A DNA stretch of 6,210 nt from Melioribacteraceae bacterium (lineage in GTDB: Bacteria > Bacteroidota > Ignavibacteria > Ignavibacteriales > Melioribacteraceae). Shown here piece by piece: positions 1 through 5,405 of the stretch. Location of the stretch: the NCBI GenBank assembly GCA_015494845.1, contig WGAL01000305.1, positions 1 through 6,210 of the forward strand, in the 5' to 3' direction. The notes beneath the pieces are model-generated. The model saw only the letters and a program-made list of their open reading frames with translations. It was not told the DNA's origin and did not search any database. Numbering within the stretch: position 1 is the stretch's first letter; each line of letters opens with the position of its first letter. Position numbers and translations under genes: made by a program.

Positions 1-150
1 AAACGGCTAACTTATTGCTTTTTAACAACTTATCCTAATAAAACTCTAATGGCGGTCATTAGAAATTTTTAACCTATTGACAATTTTGGGTTTAATGATT
101 TTTGTGTATGTTTACTCAAGATCAATGTTATAAAAACTATAATTAAAACT
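1..150. other. Gene-free left edge
   Basis: No convincing coding sequence is visible on either strand. The longest plus-strand run open from the left edge stops at 70-72 and has no recognisable protein character. A small inverted repeat (45-51 with 57-63, arms TCTAATG/CATTAGA) is followed by AATTTTT and could be a weak terminator for a plus-strand gene lying off the left edge, but the stem is short and AT-rich. The region is otherwise AT-rich spacer. Confidence 0.5.
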
Positions 151-178
151 GTAGGGACAACTCGCGAGTTGTCCCTAC
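151..178. repeat. 28-bp perfect palindrome, copy 1 (intergenic)
   Basis: The left half GTAGGGACAACTCG is the exact reverse complement of the right half CGAGTTGTCCCTAC, and the symmetry extends one more base on each side (150-179). It lies in the gene-free stretch beyond the terminator of the HAO-like gene. It has the same length as a second palindrome at 3895-3922. The outer 8 bases of the two differ at one position only (GTAGGGAC versus GTAGAGAC), and both are followed by CTACAAAA on the plus strand. The pattern resembles REP-like or miniature palindromic repeats. Mobility and family membership are inferred. Confidence 0.75.
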
Positions 179-210
179 AAAATAAATTCTACTATGAACA
201 AGATTCCTCT

Positions 211-247
211 AAAAACAAAAAAGGCTCTCGTTTTGAGAGCCTTTTTT
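211..247 (-). terminator. Rho-independent terminator of the HAO-like gene
   Basis: A hairpin with a GC-rich 7-bp core (GGCTCTC at 223-229 with GAGAGCC at 235-241), a 5-base loop, and six further A-T pairs gives a stem spanning 217-229/235-247. Read on the minus strand it starts about 20 bases after the stop codon and ends in a T-rich run (TTTTTTGTTTTT). The flanking A and T runs are nearly symmetrical, so it may also stop transcription arriving from the left. It suggests that the cytochrome gene is the last, and probably the only, gene of its transcript. Confidence 0.85.
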
Positions 248-268
248 TATTAACGCAAAGTTAATTTT

Positions 269-1771
269 TTATTCGTGAGTAACGACTGGCATCGGTGGTT
301 CTGTTTCGAGAACCTTTTGAGGATCGCCTAATTCTTCAAGTCTTTTCAGTCTGTATTTGTAAATATCTTGCATTTCGCGAATATCTTGCATCACTTGGAA
401 TACGCCGTGCCAGTGCGCATAATCCGGACTTCCCATTGCCGCGCCTTGTCTCATTCTTCTTCCTTCGTGATGCCACATATAATATCTCAATTTAAGGAAC
501 GGATCGCTCCAAGCGTCGGCTTTCAGCAATTTCTTGGCTTTCAACTCTTTGAACATTTTTTCGCCCAAGTCGCGATATTGGTTGTAAAGAAGCACGTCTT
601 GGTCGACTCTTGCAAAGAAGTTGTCAACAAATGTTTCTTTATGGCAAGTAGAGCATGCTTGTTTCATTTCGTCTCTTGCCGCGTCAGGTCCTTCGGGATT
701 ACCCGCTTTCGGATTTCCACGGAGAACCTTGCCTCCGTTCCACCAAGCAAATCCTGCGGTTTCGGCTTTGCCGCTTCTTTCAAAACTCTTAGGAGCCCAC
801 AAGTTCCATTTCAATCTCAGTGAAACATTGTGAGTCGGCTTAAGTTCATTAATTCCGCTCATATGGCAAGTAAAGCAAGTTGCGGCTCTGACGGTTTTGC
901 CGGGAATTTGTTCGCCGGTTGAGAAATCGTAATCTTCTTCGTTGGTATCGAAAATATGTCCGTGAACGCTCGATTCAAAGACTTCGATATCCGGATGATC
1001 GGGACCCAAGTGGCAATTTCCGCAAGCGGCGGGTTGTCTCGCTTCCGAAGCCGCAAATTTATGGCGCGAATGGCAAGATAAGCAGTTGCCTACGCCGCCG
1101 TCGGGATAAAGAGAACCGATTCCGTCGTTCGGCCAAGTTGTCGGTAATGGTTTCCCAACATCATCGAGTTTAACTACCGTGCCGTGGCATTGAATACAAA
1201 TATTTGTTACGGTCAAATCAAAATCTTTGTTGTTTTTGTTAAGCATAAATTCGGGCATAATGCCTTTTCCGCCGCGCATCCCTTCATAGCCGTAAGAAAG
1301 CTTTGTCATTGCAATTCCGTGTCCGCTTCCGTTTGCGGCTAACCATTGAGCGCCGCCGCGCGAGTGTCCGGATTGAAGGTATTCCGTAACTTCTTCCGCG
1401 TGACACTTAGCGCAAGTTACGGAAGAAACGGCAATCTGAACAGTCCAGTTATCGCCGGTTTCAGGGTGATCCTTAAATGCCGTCGGGTAATCTTTCGGAA
1501 CAACATGGCAATCAACGCAACCTACGCCTGCGCCGGCATGTTTTGAATGGGACCAATCGGCAACCAAACCCGGATTATCTTCTTTGTGGCAAGATAAACA
1601 TTGTTGGTTTGTTACAGTCGGATTCGGTTTGAAGTTTTTAAGAGTCGTAAAGTTTTTGTTCTTCTCTAATCCGCCTTCCGCATAAATGGTAAAACTAAAT
1701 ACCATAGCAATTAAAAATACGCTTAAAATTCGTGCGGATAGAGATAAAAGAAGAGAATTGTTTTGTTTCAT
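269..1771 (-). CDS. hao: Octaheme c-type cytochrome, hydroxylamine oxidoreductase (HAO) family
   Basis: A 500-residue precursor with a signal peptide (hydrophobic span about 11-30, likely cleaved after Ala31), so it is probably periplasmic. Eight CXXCH haem motifs begin at residues 58, 85, 120, 192, 230, 250, 299 and 373. Number, spacing and family wording (CGNCHLGPDHP; PDYAHWHG at 449-456) match the HAO family. By family analogy the fourth motif would carry the catalytic haem. Tyr451 is a candidate for the tyrosine that crosslinks to that haem in oxidative HAOs, but this needs alignment: family members lacking the crosslink favour reduction of nitrite or hydroxylamine to ammonium. There is no C-terminal membrane helix. 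The start at 1771 has GGAGG four bases upstream; an ATG at 1831 would read through that site. No electron-transfer partner gene is visible beside it. Family assignment is firm; direction and substrate are open. Confidence 0.92.
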   Translation of the reverse strand: MKQNNSLLLSLSARILSVFLIAMVFSFTIYAEGGLEKNKNFTTLKNFKPNPTVTNQQCLSCHKEDNPGLVADWSHSKHAGAGVGCVDCHVVPKDYPTAFKDHPETGDNWTVQIAVSSVTCAKCHAEEVTEYLQSGHSRGGAQWLAANGSGHGIAMTKLSYGYEGMRGGKGIMPEFMLNKNNKDFDLTVTNICIQCHGTVVKLDDVGKPLPTTWPNDGIGSLYPDGGVGNCLSCHSRHKFAASEARQPAACGNCHLGPDHPDIEVFESSVHGHIFDTNEEDYDFSTGEQIPGKTVRAATCFTCHMSGINELKPTHNVSLRLKWNLWAPKSFERSGKAETAGFAWWNGGKVLRGNPKAGNPEGPDAARDEMKQACSTCHKETFVDNFFARVDQDVLLYNQYRDLGEKMFKELKAKKLLKADAWSDPFLKLRYYMWHHEGRRMRQGAAMGSPDYAHWHGVFQVMQDIREMQDIYKYRLKRLEELGDPQKVLETEPPMPVVTHE

Positions 1772-1773
1772 AG

Positions 1774-1781
1774 AACCTCCT
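1774..1781 (-). promoter_or_regulatory. Ribosome binding site fixing the HAO start
   Basis: On the minus strand AGGAGGTT lies just before the ATG at 1771, with four bases between GGAGG and the start codon. It decides the start. The in-frame ATG 20 codons upstream (1831) has no comparable site and would put a non-signal-like stretch ahead of a normal signal peptide. Confidence 0.85.
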
Positions 1782-1802
1782 TTTTTGGTTAAACCTAATT
1801 GA

Positions 1803-1831
1803 AAAATAACTTTATTATTTAATAAAATCAA
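1803..1831 (-). promoter_or_regulatory. Possible promoter of the HAO-like gene
   Basis: On the minus strand TTGATT (1831-1826), a 17-bp spacer and TATTTT (1808-1803) give 4/6 matches to each sigma70 box. Transcription would start near 1796, leaving a leader of about 25 bases that contains the ribosome binding site. The area is so AT-rich that chance matches are likely. Confidence 0.3.
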
Positions 1832-1844
1832 GGGATTTTTAAAA

Positions 1845-1856
1845 AAACTTAAGTTT
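1845..1856. promoter_or_regulatory. 12-bp palindrome in the divergent promoter region
   Basis: AAACTTAAGTTT is a perfect palindrome placed between the two divergently transcribed units, just upstream of both candidate promoters. Its position would suit an operator for a dimeric regulator acting on either gene. It is AT-rich, occurs once, and may be chance. Confidence 0.2.
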
Positions 1857-1863
1857 AATAAAA

Positions 1864-1892
1864 TTGTAAAAACGCCTTAATTTCTCTAAATT
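1864..1892 (+). promoter_or_regulatory. Possible promoter of the amn-nuclease-deaminase operon
   Basis: TTGTAA (1864-1869), a 17-bp spacer and TAAATT (1887-1892) are a weak sigma70-like pair with 4/6 matches each. Transcription would start near 1899, about 45 bases before amn. The sequence here is AT-rich and the call is tentative. Confidence 0.3.
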
Positions 1893-1943
1893 ACATAGTT
1901 AAATAAAATATGAATACTTTTGATTAATAAATAAGGAAGCGGA

Positions 1944-2723
1944 ATGGCTGAACTCACAAAACTTGATATTGCAAAAGATTGGTTGCCGCGTTATACGGGA
2001 GCAAAAATCGATGAATTCGGAGATTACATTTTACTCTCAAATTTTGGGAACTATGTGCAAATTTTTGCCGACCAATTCGGCGTTGATGTTAAAGGCGAAA
2101 ATCGTCCGATGCAAGTTGCAACAAATACGCAAGGAGTTAGTATAATAAATTTCGGAATCGGTTCGCCGAACGCCGCAACAATTATGGATTTGTTAATAGC
2201 GCGCCAACCGAAAGGCGTATTATTCCTTGGAAAATGCGGCGGCTTAAAAAAAACTACTGAAATAGGACACTTTATTCTTCCGATTGCCGCAATACGAGGC
2301 GAAGGGACAAGCGACGATTATATGCCCCCGGAAGTTCCTGCTCTACCCTCATTTAAGTTGCACAAATTTGTTTCTTCAAAAATCGTTGAGCATGGTTTGG
2401 AATACAGAACCGGCGTAGTTTATACAACGAACCGTAGAGTTTGGGAATGGGACGAAAATTTCAAGCAACGTTTACGCCGTTTACGCGCAATTGGCATTGA
2501 TATGGAAACCGCAACAATTTTTGTTACAGGTTATGCAAACCAAATTGCGCGAGGCGCGTTGCTCTTGGTATCCGATTTGCCAATGATTAAGGAAGGAATT
2601 AAAACCGAAGAATCCGATAAAAAAGTTACTTCGAAATATGTTGAACTTCACTTGCAAATCGGAATTGAAGCGATGATGGAAATTGAAGCTAAAGGCGAAA
2701 AAATAAAGCATTTTACATTTTAA
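1944..2723 (+). CDS. amn: AMP nucleosidase, short Bacteroidota-type
   Basis: 259 residues, cytoplasmic, no signal peptide. It hydrolyses AMP to adenine and ribose 5-phosphate (EC 3.2.2.4). The fold is the nucleoside phosphorylase/MTAN family. Visible family blocks are NFGIGSPNAATIMDLL (69-84), FLGKCGGLKKTTEIG (94-108), IRGEGTSDDY (117-126), YTTNRRVWE (160-168), the IDMETATIF block with Glu188 that shapes the ribose site, and LLLVSD ending in Asp211, the expected base-contacting acid. TEESDKKVT (221-229) is also typical of this short form, which lacks the extra N-terminal regulatory domain of the E. coli enzyme. AAGGAAG (1933-1939) lies at normal spacing before the ATG. It is the first gene of a tight operon, 15 bp ahead of the nuclease. 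Its product adenine is the expected substrate of the third gene. A general purine nucleosidase is a less likely alternative. Confidence 0.9.
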   Translation: MAELTKLDIAKDWLPRYTGAKIDEFGDYILLSNFGNYVQIFADQFGVDVKGENRPMQVATNTQGVSIINFGIGSPNAATIMDLLIARQPKGVLFLGKCGGLKKTTEIGHFILPIAAIRGEGTSDDYMPPEVPALPSFKLHKFVSSKIVEHGLEYRTGVVYTTNRRVWEWDENFKQRLRRLRAIGIDMETATIFVTGYANQIARGALLLVSDLPMIKEGIKTEESDKKVTSKYVELHLQIGIEAMMEIEAKGEKIKHFTF

Positions 2724-2738
2724 TTTTTAGGTGAAACG

Positions 2739-4118
2739 ATGAAAAAAAACTTACTCTTCTTTTTTGTTTTTGTATTGAGCATTTCGTTGCTTGCTCAAGA
2801 TTACACTCCAACCGACGGACTTTACGGAAGCGAATTGCAAAAGACATTGTTCAATTTAATTAAGAACCACACGCGATATCCTTATTCGTCGTCCTCGACG
2901 GATACTTGGGATATTCTTAAAGAAGCCGACAAAGACCCGAACAATCCGAATAACATAATTACCATTTATATGGGATACTCTCTCGACGCCGACGGCGAAT
3001 ACAGCGCAGGTTGGAACCGCGAACACGTTTGGGCAAAATCTCACGGATTTCCAAGTTCCGGCGATACCGCTTACACCGATTGCCACCATTTACATCCTGC
3101 GGATATTTCCACAAATTCTGCGAGAGGAAATAAAGATTTCGACAATGGCGGACAAGAATATCTCGACGGCGGAACGGTTCACTCAGGTTGTTATTACACA
3201 AATATTTCTTGGGAACCGCGCGACGCGGTTAAAGGCGACGTAGCAAGATCGATGTTGTATATGGCGACGCGTTACGATTCTCCGGCGCTAAACTTACAAC
3301 TTGTCGAAAACATTCCGACATCCTCAAACACTCCCTATTTCGGCAAATTATCAACTTTACTCGCTTGGAACAGATTTGACCCGCCGGACGATTGGGAGAG
3401 AAGACGAAATAACGTCGTGGAATCTTTTCAGCACAACAGAAATCCGTTTATAGATCATCCTGAATTTGCAGATAGGATTTACATTACCGATAGTCTCGTA
3501 ATTGAATATGCAAAAATGGTTGGACCGGACAAATTTGTAATTAAATTTTCGGAGGATTTAAATTCAACTTCGGCAAATAATGCGGAAAATTATTCGCTGG
3601 TTAATTCCAATTTACAAATCATCTCGGCGCAAACCGGCTACCAAGGCGATAACTCTATAGTTAAATTAACCGTAAACGCTAATCTCACAGATTCCGTTTA
3701 CATTGCGAGAGTTTCGAATGTTGAATCGACAAGCGGAAAGAAAATCACTTACATGGCAATTGCTGTTTTTGCCTTCGATCCTAACGTGGATGTTGAGGAA
3801 GATGATTTTCCGACTGAATTTTCATTAAACCAAAATTATCCCAACCCGTTTAACCCGACGACAACGATAACGTATGTCATTGCGTCCATTCATGGTAGAG
3901 ACGCGATTAATCGCGTCTCTACAAAAGGTGCGGTTGATGTTTCACTTAAGGTTTACGATGCGCTCGGACGCGAAGTTGCGACGCTTGTAAACGAAAAACA
4001 ATCGCCAGGCAAATACGCAGTTCAATTCAACGCAACAAAACTACCAAGCGGCGTTTACTTTTACACACTGCGCGCCGGTAATTTCAGTTCTACGAAAAAA
4101 ATGATTTTACTTAAATAA
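2739..4118 (+). CDS. Secreted endonuclease I-family nuclease with T9SS sorting domain
   Basis: 459 residues. A signal peptide (1-19, cut near SLLA/Q) leads into an endonuclease I domain (about 22-245; EndA/Vibrio Dns family, nonspecific DNA/RNA cleavage). Diagnostic blocks are WNREHVWAKSHGF (92-104), with the Glu95-His96 pair typical of the metal/general-base site, TDCHHLHPAD (113-122), NSARGNKDF (126-134) and PRDAVKGDVAR (160-170). Residues about 247-347 look like an Ig-like domain of the Big_5/SbsA type (KFSEDLN...NYSLVNSN). From about 361 comes a type IX sorting domain: NQNYPNPFNPTTT, then LKVYDALGREVATLVNE, then SGVYFYTLRAGN and a KKMILLK end. The product should cross the outer membrane and be released or anchored. 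The sorting domain is interrupted at about 383-396 by residues encoded by a palindromic repeat. AGGTG (2729-2733) precedes the ATG by five bases. The extracellular site suits nucleic-acid scavenging with the flanking purine enzymes. Confidence 0.93.
   Translation: MKKNLLFFFVFVLSISLLAQDYTPTDGLYGSELQKTLFNLIKNHTRYPYSSSSTDTWDILKEADKDPNNPNNIITIYMGYSLDADGEYSAGWNREHVWAKSHGFPSSGDTAYTDCHHLHPADISTNSARGNKDFDNGGQEYLDGGTVHSGCYYTNISWEPRDAVKGDVARSMLYMATRYDSPALNLQLVENIPTSSNTPYFGKLSTLLAWNRFDPPDDWERRRNNVVESFQHNRNPFIDHPEFADRIYITDSLVIEYAKMVGPDKFVIKFSEDLNSTSANNAENYSLVNSNLQIISAQTGYQGDNSIVKLTVNANLTDSVYIARVSNVESTSGKKITYMAIAVFAFDPNVDVEEDDFPTEFSLNQNYPNPFNPTTTITYVIASIHGRDAINRVSTKGAVDVSLKVYDALGREVATLVNEKQSPGKYAVQFNATKLPSGVYFYTLRAGNFSSTKKMILLK
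3895..3922. repeat. 28-bp perfect palindrome, copy 2 (inside the nuclease gene)
   Basis: The left half GTAGAGACGCGATT is the exact reverse complement of AATCGCGTCTCTAC. It lies within the coding sequence and is translated as part of GRDAINRVST (residues 386-395), between the TTTITYVI and VSLKVYD strands of the sorting domain. Its outer 8 bases match copy 1 (151-178) except for a base pair that changes on both arms. Both copies continue into CTACAAAA. The surrounding domain reads normally on both sides, so the element seems to have entered in frame and been tolerated. In mRNA it would form a strong hairpin, but no T run follows, so it is not a terminator. Confidence 0.8.
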
Positions 4119-4131
4119 CGGGAGTAAAAAA

Positions 4132-5151
4132 ATGAACGATGAATTAAAAAAATTTATTGAAAACATTCCCAAAGCGGAATTGCACTTACATATCGAAGGA
4201 AGTTTTGAGCCGGAATTAATGTTTGAAATTGCTAAACGGAACAACCAACAGATTAAATACAATTCTGTTGAAGAAGTGCGCGAAGCATATAATTTCAGCA
4301 ATTTGCAAGATTTTCTTGATATTTACTACGCCGGAGCTGGTGTATTACTTTACGAGCAAGATTTTTACGATTTAACTTGGGCTTATTTGGAAAAAGCAAA
4401 AGCAAACAAAGTTTTGCACGCGGAAATTATGTTCGACCCGCAAACTCACCTCGACAGAGGCGTTGAATTTAACACCGTTTTTAACGGGATTTACAATGCG
4501 TTAAAAGACGCCGAGGAAAAATTCGGAATGACGACAAAAATCATTTTCAGTTTTTTGCGTCATTTGAGCGAAGAAGCCGGTTTTGAAATTTACGAATATC
4601 TTCTTGACAACAAGGACAAAATCGATGCAATCGGATTGGATTCCTCGGAAATCGGAAATCCGCCTTCAAAATTTGAAAGAATTTACAAGCGAGCTAAGGC
4701 GGACGGCTTTTTCCTAACGGCTCATGCCGGAGAAGAAGGACCTGCAGAATACGTTTGGGAAGCGTTGGATATTTTACACGTTGACAGAATCGACCACGGC
4801 AATCATTCTCTTGACGATGAAAAGTTGGTCGAACGTTTGGTTAAAGAACAAATTGCGCTTACCGTTTGTCCGTTATCCAATTTAAAACTCCGCGTTGTAA
4901 AAGATATTAAACAACATCCGCTAAAAACAATGCTTGATAAAGGCTTATTCGTTACGGTAAATTCCGACGACCCGGCATATTTCGGGGGATACGTAAACGA
5001 CAATTATCTATCTGTTGCAGAAGCGCTTGATTTAAGCAAAGAAGATATTTACAAATTAGCGAAAAATTCTTTTTTGGCGAGCAACATTTCCGAGGAGTTA
5101 AAAGAAAAATACGTTTCTCTTGTCGATGAATTTTACAGAGCAAATTCATAA
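4132..5151 (+). CDS. Adenine deaminase (adenosine deaminase-fold, bacterial/fungal type)
   Basis: 339 residues, cytoplasmic, full length. Metal ligands of the adenosine/adenine deaminase superfamily are all visible: His18 and His20 (ELHLH), His198 (TAHAGEE) and Asp279 (VNSDDP). The catalytic residues Glu201, His222 (IDHGN) and Asp280 are present too. The wording HIEGSFEPELMFEIAKRN, FLDIYYAG, EQDFYDLTWAY, DPQTHLDRG, LRHLSEEA, GLDSSEIGNPPSKF and DPAYFGGYVNDNY is that of the adenine-specific branch (yeast Aah1, Pseudomonas PA0148) rather than classical adenosine deaminase. The expected reaction is adenine to hypoxanthine plus ammonia (EC 3.5.4.2). Automated pipelines often label such proteins adenosine deaminase. 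GGGAG (4120-4124) stands seven bases before the ATG, and the gene starts 13 bp after the nuclease stop. Its likely substrate is made by the AMP nucleosidase at the head of the same operon. No GC-rich terminator follows. Confidence 0.9.
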   Translation: MNDELKKFIENIPKAELHLHIEGSFEPELMFEIAKRNNQQIKYNSVEEVREAYNFSNLQDFLDIYYAGAGVLLYEQDFYDLTWAYLEKAKANKVLHAEIMFDPQTHLDRGVEFNTVFNGIYNALKDAEEKFGMTTKIIFSFLRHLSEEAGFEIYEYLLDNKDKIDAIGLDSSEIGNPPSKFERIYKRAKADGFFLTAHAGEEGPAEYVWEALDILHVDRIDHGNHSLDDEKLVERLVKEQIALTVCPLSNLKLRVVKDIKQHPLKTMLDKGLFVTVNSDDPAYFGGYVNDNYLSVAEALDLSKEDIYKLAKNSFLASNISEELKEKYVSLVDEFYRANS

Positions 5152-5170
5152 ATTTTTTAAGAAAAAACAC

Positions 5171-5199
5171 TTGAAAAATTAAATCCGAAATAATATATT
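5171..5199 (+). promoter_or_regulatory. Promoter of the tRNA-Gly/tRNA-Cys unit
   Basis: TTGAAA (5171-5176) and TATATT (5194-5199) are separated by exactly 17 bp, each one mismatch from the sigma70 consensus. This is the best promoter match in the window. Transcription would start about 5206, some 40 bases before tRNA-Gly. It also means that the tRNAs need not depend on read-through from the deaminase operon. Confidence 0.6.
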
Positions 5200-5245
5200 T
5201 TATATTCTGATTTTTAGATTTATGTTCTGTAAGATTTTGAGAAAC

Positions 5246-5321
<76 letters not shown>

Positions 5322-5328
5322 TTTTTTT

Positions 5329-5405
5329 GGCGGCGTACCCAAGCGGTCTAAGGGGACGGTCTGCAAAATCGTTATTCACCGGTTCGAATCCGGTCGCCGC
5401 CTCCA
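5329..5405 (+). tRNA. trnC: tRNA-Cys (anticodon GCA)
   Basis: A complete 77-base cloverleaf. The acceptor stem GGCGGCG (5329-5335) pairs perfectly with CGCCGCC (5395-5401). The anticodon stem ACGGT/ATCGT encloses the loop CTGCAAA (5361-5367), giving anticodon GCA. The T arm is ACCGG-TTCGAAT-CCGGT (5378-5394). The discriminator T and the encoded CCA (5403-5405) are as expected for Cys. It lies 7 bp after tRNA-Gly and is probably co-transcribed. Its last 34 bases overlap the end of the convergent hydrolase reading frame, and no terminator is seen before that gene. Confidence 0.97.

Noticed and set aside
77..82. TTGACA, a perfect -35-like hexamer
   Set aside because: There is no matching -10 box at 16-18 bp, and no plus-strand gene follows until 1944.
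368..823. 151-codon plus-strand frame opposite the cytochrome gene
   Set aside because: It lies wholly antisense to a strongly supported octaheme cytochrome, shows no domain pattern, and reflects the codon bias of the real gene.
1772..1831. Longer start for the HAO-like protein at the ATG at 1831
   Set aside because: The extra 20 codons run through the ribosome binding site and precede a normal signal peptide. The ATG at 1771 has an ideal GGAGG.
3214..3230. 7-bp inverted repeat AACCGCG/CGCGGTT inside the nuclease gene
   Set aside because: It encodes the conserved PRDAVKG block of the nuclease family, so coding constraint explains it. It does not match the 28-bp palindrome family.
3895..3922. 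Intragenic palindrome as a transcription terminator or CRISPR repeat
   Set aside because: No T run follows on either strand at the right distance, the operon continues downstream, and there is a single copy here with no spacer array.
5151..5180. AT-only inverted repeat after the deaminase stop as a terminator
   Set aside because: The 11-bp arms are nearly all A-T with one G-T wobble, there is no T run after it, and it overlaps the -35 box of the tRNA promoter.
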